29,916 bases of DNA from Larix sibirica (GCA_004151065.3 NWUY0300011014.1:6617-36532); one strand, 5' to 3'; shown: positions 19,561 to 29,496, counted from the first letter of the stretch. The notes: generated by a model from the letters alone, not told the origin. Made by a program: numbers and translations.

Positions 19561-21709
19561 TTAAATTCAACCGAACGTGGCTGGATGATAAGGAATTTTG
19601 CGAGGTGGTTCATAGGAATTGGAATTCCTACTCTTTTCCTGATTCCACACCGCTCTTTAGATTTTCTAAAAATTTAAACAAGCTCAAAATTATGGTGGAG
19701 GATTGGAACACGAAAAAGGCTATCGAGGCGGAGTTAGTATCAATTGAGAAGATCGATGATATGGAAGTCTCTATGGACCTGAATCTCTTTAATAAGGATA
19801 GGAAGGTGGCTCTCCACCTATTGGAACAGAACATGGTGAAAATACTAGCACAAATGGAGTCTACTTGGCACCTAAAGAGCCAAGCCCTTTGGCTCAAGGA
19901 GGGAGACCGTAATACAAAGTTTTTCTAGCGTTTCACCTCCTACAGGAAAAACACTAACACCATCTGGGAACCAAAAAATGATTGTGGTGTGTCTTTATCA
20001 CAAAATGTCGAGTTTAAAGCTGCAGTGGTGAAACACTTTTCTCTTTTTTATACTCAACCGGTTGTGAGGAACATTGAGGACCAGCTTCGCGTCCTCAAAT
20101 CCTATCTGAAATTCTTCACAGTTGAAGAGGCGATAGGGGTTGGCAGAGCAGTGGTTTTGGAAGAAGTTGAGGTTCTTTCTCACTGTATGAAGGACAAGAG
20201 CATAGGACCTGATGGTTGGACTGTGGAGTTCTTCCTCCACTTTTTCGATATGATTGGAGACGAACTATTACAGGCGATTGAAGAATCAAGACAAAAGGAA
20301 TGCATGCCCGAACAACTCAACTCTACCTTCATCACGCTTATTTGCAAATGTGATAAGAATGAGTCGTTCGATGACTTCAGGCCCATTTCCCTGTGTAACC
20401 TACTATATAAGATCATTACAAAATTCATCTTGAACAGGCTTAAGCCTTTTCTGGAAAAATGTATCTCTCCTGAGTAATTCGGTTTTCTAGCTAGCAGGAA
20501 GATTTTAGATGTGGTGGGTATTTCTCAAGAATGTCTACACTCAGTTAAAATGAAGAACCTCCATGCTTTCATTCTAAATATAGATCTCGTAAAAGCTTAC
20601 GATCAGTTAGACTGGTCGTTCATAAGACTCATGCTCATCCAAACTGGTTTAATGGACCATACTACTAACTAGATCATGGCATGTTGGCATGTATCTCGTC
20701 GACGACTTTAGTAGTACTCATAAATGGATTGCCTTCCACTTCCTTCTAAAATAGCCGGGGACTCAGACAGGGTTACCCGTTGTCTCCTCTTTTATTTATC
20801 ATGGTTATGTAAGGACTTAGCAGGCTCATCCACTTGGCTAAAAATGACCAAATAATCAAAGGAATCAAGATCTCTCGTTCTTTCTCCATCTCACATTTAT
20901 TCTTCGTCGATGATGTCATGCTGCTTGGGATGGGTAATGTGGATGAGTGGAGCCACTTTAAGATCATCATTGAGTGCTTCTGCAATGCCACCGGGATGCT
21001 GGTTAGTTGTGAGAAATCATGTTCCTTACATAACAATCCGGAAGATGAAGTCTGTAACATTATACGCCAAATCTTTCCCTAACAATCCGGAAGATGAAGT
21101 CTGTAACATTATACGCCAAATCTTTCCCTACAGGGTTGAGAAACTTGAGTCGAGTTTTAAATACCTGGACTTCCTAATTCTTATAAAGTGGCGGGCTGGC
21201 ATTGGCTTATTCAGAAGTTTGACAGACTTATCAAGAACTGGACTTATCGTTGGCTTACTTTAGGAGGTAGACTGGTATTGATCAACTCTGTTTTAATGAG
21301 TTTACCTGTTTATTGCTTATCCCTTTCGATGGTGCCCAAATCTATGATCTCGTGCATTTGGAGGAAAATCTTCCATTTCCTCTGGTCAGGAGGCCATGCG
21401 GGAAATAAATTCCACTTAGCCTCTTGGGAAAGTTTGACTTTGCCGGTGGAGCTCGGTGGCTGGGGTATAAGGAGATTGGACTGGTTCAGTCTAGCATTAC
21501 GATCCAAGAGCATGTGGCATTGCTTATTTGATGAGGGGTTATGGAGTAGAAATTTACAGGCTAAGTACCTGAAAGGTATTCTGGTACATTGTTGGGTTTG
21601 GGATCCTTGTTTGATCCCGTCTAATGCTTCTATGTTTTGGAAAGGCTTGCTTAAGGCTTTTCCCTTACTCGGACAATGGATATCGTGGCTCGTTGGGAAT
21701 GGGATCTAG
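19561..21709 (+). pseudogene. LINE ORF2 reverse transcriptase, broken
   Basis: Readable blocks: FKFNRTWL, WLKEGDRNTKFF, then TAG (19926-19928); KDKSIGPDGWTVEFF (20191-20235); LNSTFITLICK and FRPISLCNLLYKIITKFILNRLKPFL (20374-20457), CISPE, TAA (20475-20477), FGFL; LNIDLVKAYDQLDWSF (20577-20622, with Asp of the A motif); GLRQGYPLSPLLF (20757-20795); and LFFVDDVML (20897-20923), so the FVDD catalytic motif is intact. A 49-bp perfect tandem duplication at 21031-21128 shifts the frame again. Downstream LGGRLVLINSVLMSLPVYCLS and GGWGIRRL (21265-21480) are the normal post-RT region. There are several further stops and frameshifts between 20640 and 20830. Confidence 0.9.
21031..21128. repeat. Perfect 49-bp tandem duplication in the LINE RT
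   Basis: Two identical units starting TAACAATCCGGAAGATGAAG at 21031 and 21080. The 49-bp length changes the reading frame. Confidence 0.97.
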
Positions 21710-22083
21710 GTCTTCCTGGGGATTGATCCGATAGCAGGACTATCGGTTGACTATAAGCTCTCGACCTCACTGATCTCCCAACTACACAGGAATGGTATTT
21801 TCATCCTCGCACAACTAAAAATCCTGGCTCCTGTGGATTTTTGTTTGGGATATTGGCGCCCCACTAGCGATTTTGTCATGTCCGATGATGTTATGGATGA
21901 ATGGTGTAATTTTGTAAAGCATTATACAATGCATGTATCACACTTTCGGAGGACCCTGACAAGTAGGTGTGGGACTGGGGTAACTCAAATGGATTGATCT
22001 CGACCCGGAAAGCTTATGAAGCATTCTCACTTCAAACCAGTCGGTTTTAAATTGTGCGTGGACTAAAAAATTATGGAAACTTA

Positions 22084-22586
22084 ATCTGCATATTAAAATT
22101 AACTACTTCACTTAGCTATGTATAAAGAACCGCATTCTGACCTGGGATAACTTGTCCAGTGACCCTGGGCAATGCAGTTTTTGTTTTCAGGCGGAGGAAA
22201 GCATTGATCACATGTTTGGCCAGTGTCGATTTTTCAAGCAGGTATGGCAGAATCTGAAAGATACCCTGCATCACATGGTCGAGTGGCATGGTCACTATTA
22301 CGCTGAGTGCATTGTTAAGTGGTTGCAAACTAGAACCTAGCTTAAGCTTCTCCCGATGCTTCTTAGTTGGGAAATGTGGATTATGAGGAACAATTGCATC
22401 TTTGACAAAAGTAGTCTATCACTCTTCCTCGTATGTGCCAAAGTATTGGGAAACTTGAACTAGGTTTATGGGGATGGTCCAAAGGCCATCAAGACCCGTA
22501 TGATTAAAGCGTCGGTCCTTGAGCAGGAATGCTCTTTCGGCTTCTTCGATGGAGCATCAAATGCGGGGACCTATAGTGTCGGGCTG
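22084..22586 (+). pseudogene. LINE zf-RVT region and first part of RNase H
   Basis: LHIKINYF and ILTWDNL precede CSFCFQAEESIDHMFGQC (22173-22226), the Cys-Cys-His-Cys pattern of the plant RT-associated zinc-binding domain. Further on, LLPMLLSWEMWIMRNNCIFD and, after a stop, ECSFGFFDGASNAGTYSVG open an RNase H fold with its first catalytic Asp in FFDGA (22548-22550). The reading ends at the left inverted repeat of the nested transposon and resumes at 23622. Confidence 0.85.
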
Positions 22587-22600
22587 TGTTACCAGAAACG
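22587..22600. repeat. Terminal inverted repeat, left
   Basis: TGTTACCAGAAACG, exact inverted match to 23608-23621. Similarity beyond 14 bases is weak. Confidence 0.9.
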
Positions 22601-22849
22601 GAACGCGGGCAGGCGTTTCCCTCCAAAAACGGCTAAGAAATAGAAACCTGACGGGAAACGCCGTTTTCTACGGTCATTTTTGTTTCTCCAGCCATAAATC
22701 CGTTTCTTACGAAACGATGTTCGTTTCTCAACGTTTCTAAGCATCGTTTTTTGTTTTTTAAGGTCAATGTGGTAGTTTCAATATGTTCTAGAATATAATA
22801 CGGTTGGGTATCAATCTGTAACTGGAAGGAATGATGGGTATCAATATAA

Positions 22850-23381
22850 ATGCGGTTTGAAGATCCTTATAGTGAAGAAGATCAGACAGAGTTTTATCTA
22901 TGTAATCATCTTTGCAGGTCAGAGGAGCATAATGAAATTGTGAGTAGTTCGTCAAGGTCTTGCTGTACAAAGAAATTATGGCATGTTCCAGTGAAAAGAT
23001 CTGCCTCAATGGCATGCTCTACTGGCCACATAACTGAAGATGGTCATGTATTTGTTTGTGACCATTTGAAGAGGATACCACATCATGTGGTTTTTGTTAT
23101 TGACAAGTCTGGTTCAATGTCCAGTCCTGACTCCTGATATAAAACCAACCATGGCCAAATTTAAAAACCATGTAGGCTAGGCTGTGTGTATGAAGCTATT
23201 GTTCGATTCATTGCTACTCGGCGTAGAACTACTAGTGATGATTCTTTATCTCTTTATCTGTAGTTTTGTTCGACAATACATCGATTCTTGCATTGGAAAT
23301 GCAAAAAATGAAGGAAGATATAGTGGATAGGCTTCTTCAATATGTTGCAAAGGGGGAACCAGTTATTCTTCTGGTATGAAA
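22850..23381 (+). pseudogene. Captured von Willebrand factor A domain fragment
   Basis: An open frame at 22850-23137 reads MRFEDPYSEEDQTEFYLCNH..., KLWHVPVKRSA, FVCDHLKRIPHHVVFVIDKSGSMSS. The last part is the first strand of a vWA domain with its metal-ion motif DxSxS (Asp 23102-23104, Ser 23108-23110 and 23114-23116). After a stop, broken frames continue the domain: KPTMAKFKNH, LGCVYEAIVRFIATRRRTTSDDSLSL (about 23180-23258), EMQEMKEDIVDRLLQYVAKG (23297-23355) and, after a one-base shift, GTSYSSGM. No intron is obvious. It lies wholly inside the TIR transposon and is unrelated to the LINE, so it was most likely copied from a host gene. The parent protein is unknown to me beyond the vWA domain. 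Confidence 0.75.
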
Positions 23382-23607
23382 TAGGCAGAATACTAGTTAA
23401 GATTGATACCCAGCCTTATTTAATGCTCCATGTTCAAATTGTTCTACCTCTCTTCTTCCACCTGGAATCGCTCTACTTACAAATTGTCAAGATTCATTCT
23501 CTTATTCAATATTGTTGTTTTTTCTCTCTCCTCATTTCTTATATGTGCGAAACCTCCAAACTCTGTTTCTCGTTACGTTCCTGTTTCTTGTTTCATTTCC
23601 CGTTTCA

Positions 23608-23621
23608 CGTTTCTGGTAACA
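23608..23621. repeat. Terminal inverted repeat, right
   Basis: CGTTTCTGGTAACA. The LINE coding sequence restarts within a few bases (GAGCILY). Confidence 0.9.
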
Positions 23622-24031
23622 TAGGTGCTGGGTGCATCCTGTACATAAAATATTATCATCGTATAAACTTGCGACTGGCTATTGGTCTCGGTAATAACAT
23701 TTGGGCTAAATTTTTGGCGTTCTGGTCGTTGTTATGGTTTGCTCGCAGACGTGGTCTCTTGAGATTGAAGGCTTTTGGTGATTCCAAAATGGTAGTCGAC
23801 TGGGAAAATAAGTCCTTGCATATGCACACACTACATTTGGAACATTGGTTGCACCGTATTAGCTGCTTAATGGCATTTTTCACCTCTTTCGCTTGTGACC
23901 ATATATACAGGGAGATGAAATCGGATGCCGACTCTCTGTCTAAGCGTGCAGTGGGTCCATGGGATGGGAAAATATTGTATGAGGAATTCATCTGCGATCA
24001 ACTGGTGGATTCAAGCAACATCAACTTCTGA
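23622..24031 (+). pseudogene. LINE RNase H, second part
   Basis: From about 23625 the frame reads GAGCILYIKYYHRINLRLAIG, NNIWAKFLAFWSLLWFA, LRLKAFGDSKMVVDW, DHIYREMKSDADSLSKRAVG and stops at 24029-24031. GDSK and DADSLS carry the later catalytic Asp residues. The expected Glu (usual RAELLALW) is Lys here (AAA, 23708-23710). Together with 22520-22586 this makes a complete RNase H fold split by the transposon. The ORF frame continues unbroken from inside the transposon (23342), which is chance. The LINE 3' untranslated region follows, with no second ORF. Confidence 0.88.
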
Positions 24032-24271
24032 TGAAATTACTGTTATTTGCATGAGAACGTCTGCTCGCCCCCTTTCCGTGTCCTGTTGATATAGTGTTTT
24101 TATGGTTATTGTAAAGACATTGCCCCGATGTTATGTAGATGAATATCTTATCTGGATTAATATGTTTTGTTTTTCTTTTTCCACTATGTGACTGTATGAG
24201 ATTTTATCCCGCTATGTAATTATGTAGCTTCAATTTAATATAATAACAAGTTACGGTTTTTTCTTCTTGAA

Positions 24272-24283
24272 AAAACCCACTAT
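24272..24283. repeat. LINE target-site duplication, right
   Basis: AAAACCCACTAT, directly following the terminal A-run; identical to 17169-17180. Confidence 0.75.
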
Positions 24284-24933
24284 GTTTGAGTTATTCAATA
24301 AATTCTAAGTGTAAAATGGAAGCGATTCAATTGGTCAATGCTATCTTTTGATGCTGCCACAACAATGGAGACCAATAAACCTCACCATCCTCAAAATAGT
24401 TTCTTCAATCATGAGTGTCTCTTATCAAGTGTATTTATAAATTAGATTTTCCAAAGGCTTTGTACATACGATCTTTTAAAAAAATGAAATAAATTTAAGA
24501 AAAATATTAATATTTTGAGTAGTCAAAAAATTCTACTATTTGAATCAATTTTTACCATTAAAAATTAGAATAAAGCACAAATAAATTTCGATTTTACAAA
24601 ATAAGAAAATGTCGAATTTCGACTAAAAAATGATCATCCAATCCAAATCGTTGAATTTTAGACAACTCCTTAATAATTAAGATGCAGGGAATAAATAATA
24701 ATACATATTCTTTTTCCAATTTGATATCACACTCTTAAAAATAATAACATTTAAAAAAAGTTTAGATGTTGGAGGGTCATAAAGACTAAGGTCCATGTTG
24801 GTATTAAAAAAAGGACAATGACTTGTTTTGTTTATTAAAGTTTGTATTGACATTGATATAAAATTGCCTCCTGGTTTGAAAACATTGACATTATATCCAA
24901 CTAATCCTAAAACAAACAAGAGCCGGGTGCAAC

Positions 24934-25131
24934 TTAGTCCCTGCCTTATAATATAAAAACAATAATAATATAATCAATATTACTTATAAATTGCTATTTA
25001 TTTTAAAAATTAAAAAAAAAAATATTATTTTAGTCCTTGCTCTATAATATAAAAGCAATAATAATATAATCAATGCACAAATCAATATTACTTATCAATA
25101 AATTGTTATTTATTTAAAAAAAAAAATATTA
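24934..25131. repeat. Tandem duplication, period about 96
   Basis: Units start TTAGTCCCTGCCTTATAATA (24934) and TTAGTCCTTGCTCTATAATA (25030) and continue through AATAATAATATAATCAAT and a long A-run. Copies differ by indels; the A-runs may include sequencing uncertainty. Confidence 0.8.
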
Positions 25132-25374
25132 TTATAAAGAATGTTTTTTACAAAACATATTTTTACAATTTTTTTTTTTCAAATACAAAATAACAACTTA
25201 AAAAATTACAATATATTTACCCCATTCCGCTTCAAATGACTCCAATAAAACAACATCCATTCTACAATTAAAATATTTGAAACTTAAGGAATTTGCTTCC
25301 AAAATTGTTGAATGAATTGTGAATACAATCTCGTATTCATCTAGAAGGAAAGTAACAACTTGTGCACTTTACAC

Positions 25375-25609
25375 GATATCCTCTTTCAGTTCACACTAGT
25401 AATTAGTTGATATGGAACACAAAATTGACACTTCTCAAAGGAAAAATCTTTGCTATTTATGTTTACAATTTTTGAAGTAGATTGTTGTTTACGGGATATC
25501 CTCTTTTAGTTCACACTGGTAATTAGTTGATATGGAACATAGAATTGGCACTTGTCAAAGGAAAAATCTCTGCTATTTATGTTTACAAAATTTTGAAGTA
25601 GATTGTTGT
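25375..25609. repeat. 120-bp tandem duplication
   Basis: Units start GATATCCTCTTT at 25375 and 25495, share GTTCACACT, AATTAGTTGATATGGAACA and AAAGGAAAAATCT, and end GAAGTAGATTGTTGT. About ten differences separate them. Confidence 0.92.
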
Positions 25610-25867
25610 CCTGTAGGCTCTTTGATACCCCAGATTCCAGTAATCCAAGCAAATCTAGTAGGTTGTAGTGGATATGCAAAAATGAAATATGGAATGCAAA
25701 ATTGAAATCATTTCGAGATTTGATGCGATATTGTTTTGCAGCTTTTGAGTACTTTGGAGATTTGGTTGCTTCATATTGTGAATGGTTATATATATATATA
25801 ACATTAAATTATTGAAGAAACAAAATGGAATCAAATTTCAATATTTATTGTCTTTGAAAGGTGTTTA

Positions 25868-25951
25868 AAAGATGTTTAGATGATAACAAAGTGCTATTTG
25901 AGGGCATTATTTGAAAGATGTTTAAATGATAACAAAGTGCTATTTGAGGGC
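25868..25951. repeat. 38-bp direct repeat, period 46
   Basis: AAAGATGTTTAGATGATAAC...TTTGAGGGC at 25868-25905 and 25914-25951, with one mismatch. Confidence 0.92.
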
Positions 25952-27129
25952 TAGGGCGAGGCATAAAATTTAAGATAGAAATCACCATTTAAATATAATA
26001 AAAAATAAATAATTTCAAAATTTCAAAAAAAGCAATTTCCTCTTTGATTGAATAAATTGTTCAATCAAACAAAATAAAATGCATGTTTTTTTGTTTTTAC
26101 CGACGACGGATAAGTGAAATTTAAGCATGAACAGAGTATATATCTTAATTACATATACTTTATGTAGAAATATAATGACATTGAAAATGGTTGACACTTT
26201 CCAATTTTATATTAAGAAAATTTAACAAATAAATTTATTTATTTTAAAGAAAGAATTGTTTACTAGTCTCACAGGTGCATAAAGTGGAAGCATTACATAG
26301 TTACATATAAACTGCACAACCATCCTGGACATAAACACAAACAACCCAATGAAATACTGTGCAAAAGCAATTGATAAAATTAAGAAATCAAGATAACACT
26401 AGAAGAATAAATTGTTTGATTTTAATGTAATGTGCTTTTACATAGTTATTGACGTACTTACCCAATGAGGCTTCGCATTATGACCCTATAAAACTTCTCG
26501 TGGAAACAAGATTTTAAGCCAAAGTGCCACTGTAATCATAGTGTTCTTCTTGTTAGCAATGTAAATCCAATGATTCCAATACTAGAATTTATTCTATTAC
26601 TAACACAGTGTTTACCCATGTCCAGAAGAAGAAAGCAAGCATAATGTATGCAGAGATCATCAGTTGTTACCTGTTGCTATTCCAGATTGAAATATTTATT
26701 TTGCAAAGGCCTTGGATCAAACGAAAAACAATTTTTTTCTTTGAAAGTTTGATTATTTCCACCATTTGCAAAATAAAAGCCAAAATCATATCATTCCAGG
26801 TTCAAACAATAACATCAAAATTACATATATTGCACCATTTAGAATTTAAGAAATTGGAAGAAAATCCACTACGTTATTGGGCCAATGAAGCTATATGGTT
26901 GTTAGTTAGTTATTGCTAAGGGACGACATAAACTTTGTATAAATCTATCACTCGGATCGCACAATACATGTATATACTTGAAGGTCGGAAATGCCCAGAA
27001 TCAAGCTTTCTATTTTATGTAATGATTCAACAACTAATCTATTGCCAGGAAGGGCGATCCAATCAATCTATCTCCCTTTGCATGTCTGTTTCAAAAGGTA
27101 ATCTCAAGGTTATGTCATATCCCATGCAC

Positions 27130-27254
27130 CTAACCTTCCCCAAGTGTATCAACAAATTGGGCCAGTAGCTGGTCGCTCTTCATCTCCTCCTCACAACTTC
27201 CAACCAAAGCAACATAAACGCGAGCATAAGGAGGAGCAGGCCAAGGTATCGAGC
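27130..27254 (-). CDS. Candidate terminal exon of an unassigned gene
   Basis: On the minus strand a polypyrimidine-AG acceptor (CTTTGTCAG, ending at 27255) is followed by a 41-codon open frame reading SIPWPAPPYARVYVALVGSC, then EEEMKSDQLLAQFVDTLGEG, and TAG at 27130-27132. The composition is more balanced and codon-like than the AT-rich surroundings, and the stop is preceded by an ordinary protein-like C-terminus. The acceptor leaves a two-base split codon. I could not find the upstream exon between 27255 and 27655. I do not recognise the family; no catalytic motif is visible in this short piece. It could be the last exon of a live gene whose body lies outside the window, or an isolated fragment. 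Confidence 0.45.
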
Positions 27255-27655
27255 CTGACAAAGAGACAGTACTTGAAAAAGCTAAAATGAACCGATGAAC
27301 ATAACAAAATAGGGTAAAAACACATTACTTCCCAAGCCTGTGGTGAATGAAGATACCGATCACCTAAGGCTTCACGCTACTCTCACCCCGTGAAGCACAG
27401 TGCCCCATATCCAACACAAAGGTTGCTTCATGCTTTTGTTAACCCGGAAGGCGTAGTGCCAACACAGGCCAAGATGGAGCCGATTTTTTTTTTTAAATTG
27501 AAATGTCAATTGAGGAGCTGTGTGTGAAGGTTAAATTACAGCCTGCAGCTCCTGTCAACCCACAACCTTTGTTTGTCAGTGCATAGATTTGTCAGCTCGC
27601 TACACTTGTCATGAGTTAGCTTAGTTGATCTATTATTATCCAATTAAAAAAATAA
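27255..27655. other. Presumed intron or spacer
   Basis: No coding segment recognised on either strand. It contains short related pieces with GGCTTCAC...GAAGCACAGTGCC and GGAAGGCGTAGTGCC that resemble each other and a piece near 26509. It ends at the single N at 27656. Confidence 0.4.
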
Positions 27656-27665
27656 NCTGTTCGAA

Positions 27666-28301
27666 TTGTCACTGTGTTCTCCTAAGGGAGGAGGCAATTT
27701 GTTCTACCGTGGTGTTGGGTGTCCTCAGGGAGGGGGCAATGTGTACTTGAAGTGTGGAAGGTGCTGTAAGCTTGGGAGAGGCCCCAATGGCGGATGCAGT
27801 TGGGATTTGCAGTCGGATGATATGAGGGGAGACTTGGCTGAAACAGAGAACAACCCTGGGCTTGGCCCTTGTCAAAGGAACGCCGAGGTTGGGAATTCTC
27901 AAGGACAGGATGGGAAACGTGGCATTTCAAAATTTGAAGTAGAATTCTTGGACCGTTTGCAGGAGCTGGAGCTGCAAATCAAGATGATTCGTAGTGAAAA
28001 TATGGAGTACAAGAAAGTTTTAACCCACCTCTACAATCTGGCGTCTGCTACCCACTCCGAGGTAAAAAATCAGAACAATAGCATGGCTGAGAAAATATAG
28101 CATTTGGAAGAGACCCTAGGTCTAGTTTATCCTCACAAGGCCCGCAAACTTAAAGTCTCTGGTAGAGATCTTGAGGACATCAACAGGAAAATGGAGAAAC
28201 CGTAGAAGTTCATGGCAAATGCAGGGAACTTTGTGGACCTCAACTCAGAGAAGAACGTGGCAGCAAACTTTGCAGGCGCTGCCATGGATATGGGACTCTA
28301 G
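27666..28301 (+). pseudogene. Unrecognised Cys/Gly-rich and coiled-coil ORF
   Basis: The frame is open from the first codon after the N at 27656 but has no ATG near its start, so it appears cut on the left. The first part is Gly/Cys-rich (SPKGGGN repeated as CPQGGGN; LKCGRCCKLGRGPNGGCSWD). The middle is hydrophilic, and 27930-28100 is a likely coiled coil (FLDRLQELELQIKMIRSEN, MEYKKVLTHLYNLAS). TAG stops at 28098-28100 and 28203-28205 interrupt a frame that otherwise continues (HLEETLGLVYPHKARKLK; NFVDLNSEKN) to TAG at 28299-28301. Both internal stops could be CAG changed by one C-to-T. The balanced composition and coiled coil suggest a transposable-element protein of the ORF1 or gag kind, but I cannot name a family. 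Confidence 0.5.
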
Positions 28302-28868
28302 TAGCAGCTCGCCGGTTTTGGTCACGGGTTGGCCCTTTTTCTAGTTTTGTTATGTATTTATTGCTCTTTAGTAATATGTATAAGGATTCTAAAACTCATA
28401 GGATAGGCATCAACTGCAGTTTTGGCAATCTAGGACATAATTTTCAGTTTTTGTATAAAGCAGTCTATTAGCAATGTTTTATTTCTGCTTACTCCTCCTA
28501 GGTCAGTTCATAAGATGTTATAGTTTTCATAAGACAGGAAGATATCATGCTAGTTATCAGCTTAAACATGATGAACTTGTAGTGATGGATGTCTTCCTCT
28601 CATGGGAGCAAGCTGATAAATTTTTGCTATGTATTCTCCTAAATTTTATATAATCAAAATTAGTTAACCATTTCTATTAAAAAAAACACTATTTCTTTAT
28701 ATATATGTAAATAAAAAAACTACAAATAATAAATTTTAGATTACCAAACAAAATTATTTATTTCCAATAAAAAAACAAATCATCCTACTCATTAAATATT
28801 AACTCTTAACAACCATGGTTAAAATTAAATCTTAATAATATTCAAACACAAATGGATTTTGTGAATTG

Positions 28869-28938
28869 TTTTAATTTTAAATATAAAAATATTATTAAAT
28901 AAATTTTAATTTTAAATATAAAAATATTATTAAAAATT
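28869..28938. repeat. 35-bp AT-rich tandem duplication
   Basis: TTTTAATTTTAAATATAAAA followed by ATATTATTAAA at 28869 and 28904, nearly identical. Confidence 0.85.
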
Positions 28939-29462
28939 AATGTAAAAGACAAATAAATTTAACATTTAAGTTAGCATGTTATAATTTTNCTCTTCAAATG
29001 CTTGTTCTCTTCTTGAAGTTGAGTGTTGCTAGCTTATAAGTCTTCCAATATTCCTCTATTTGCTTTACTTGTCTTAGGTTTAGGTTTAGTTAGTGTTGTT
29101 ATGTTAGTGCCGTTATGTCGCATTATTATCAATGATGCTTCAATGGAGACTTGTGGAAATGCCACTTATGAGTGAAATTGGGGCGGTAACACTAGTCATC
29201 AACCTTTGTGTTCTATTCAATAAGTATAGTATCTTCTTGATATCCAATGATCATGACAAACCTTGAATTCAATGTCATAACAACTCCAATGATATACTCC
29301 ACATCAACATAATTGTCTTGACTTCCAAAGGTATATATCATGTTAACAAATCACTATAGTGTGCTTAATGTTTTCTTATGCTTGACATCCTTCACCTAAT
29401 AATGACTTGTTGTTATACCATACACCATTGTATACTTGTTCTTTAAGTATACATCCTTGTTC

Positions 29463-29496
29463 ATATATATATATATATATTATATATATATATATA
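29463..29496. repeat. TA dinucleotide microsatellite
   Basis: About 17 AT/TA units with one phase change near 29480-29481, making it nearly self-complementary. Confidence 0.95.

Larger units (their letters stand above)
22587..23621. mobile_element. 1035-bp TIR transposon with captured gene fragment
   Basis: The left end TGTTACCAGAAACG (22587-22600) is the exact reverse complement of the right end CGTTTCTGGTAACA (23608-23621). Just inside, GTTTC or GAAAC occurs nine times on the left (22594-22740) and six times on the right (23540-23613), a subterminal repeat pattern like transposase-binding sites. The insertion is defined independently: the LINE RNase H domain stops at the left end and resumes at the right end. 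Flanks GTCGGGCTG (22578-22586) and TAGGTGCTG (23622-23630) could be an eroded 9-bp target duplication (5 of 9 match). No transposase is encoded; the interior holds a vWA gene fragment. Superfamily is uncertain: gene capture and possible 9-bp duplication suggest Mutator-like, the AAACGG-like subterminal motifs suggest hAT. Confidence 0.82.
17181..24271 (+). mobile_element. L1-type plant LINE, nearly full length, with nested insert
   Basis: A non-LTR retrotransposon with a 5' region containing a G-rich repeat, ORF1 (17270-18799), ORF2 (18796 onward) and a 3' untranslated region (24032-24265) ending in a short A-run. It is bounded by the 12-bp repeat AAAACCCACTAT, as expected from target-primed reverse transcription. 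The poly(A) is only about six bases, and because the duplication itself begins with A the exact junction is ambiguous by a few bases. Subtracting the 1035-bp nested transposon leaves about 6 kb, a normal full-length size for plant L1 elements that carry an RNase H domain. Frameshifts, stops and two internal tandem duplications show it is inactive. Confidence 0.85.
24284..27129. other. AT-rich stretch without recognisable genes
   Basis: No coding motif on either strand except the exon that begins at 27130. Several tandem or direct repeats are listed separately. The part 26440-27129 would be the 3' untranslated region and downstream flank of the minus-strand exon, if that exon is real. Confidence 0.45.

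Noticed and set aside
23342-24031. Single 229-codon ORF read as one protein
   Set aside because: The frame runs from the transposon interior across its right inverted repeat into LINE RNase H; the join is chance.
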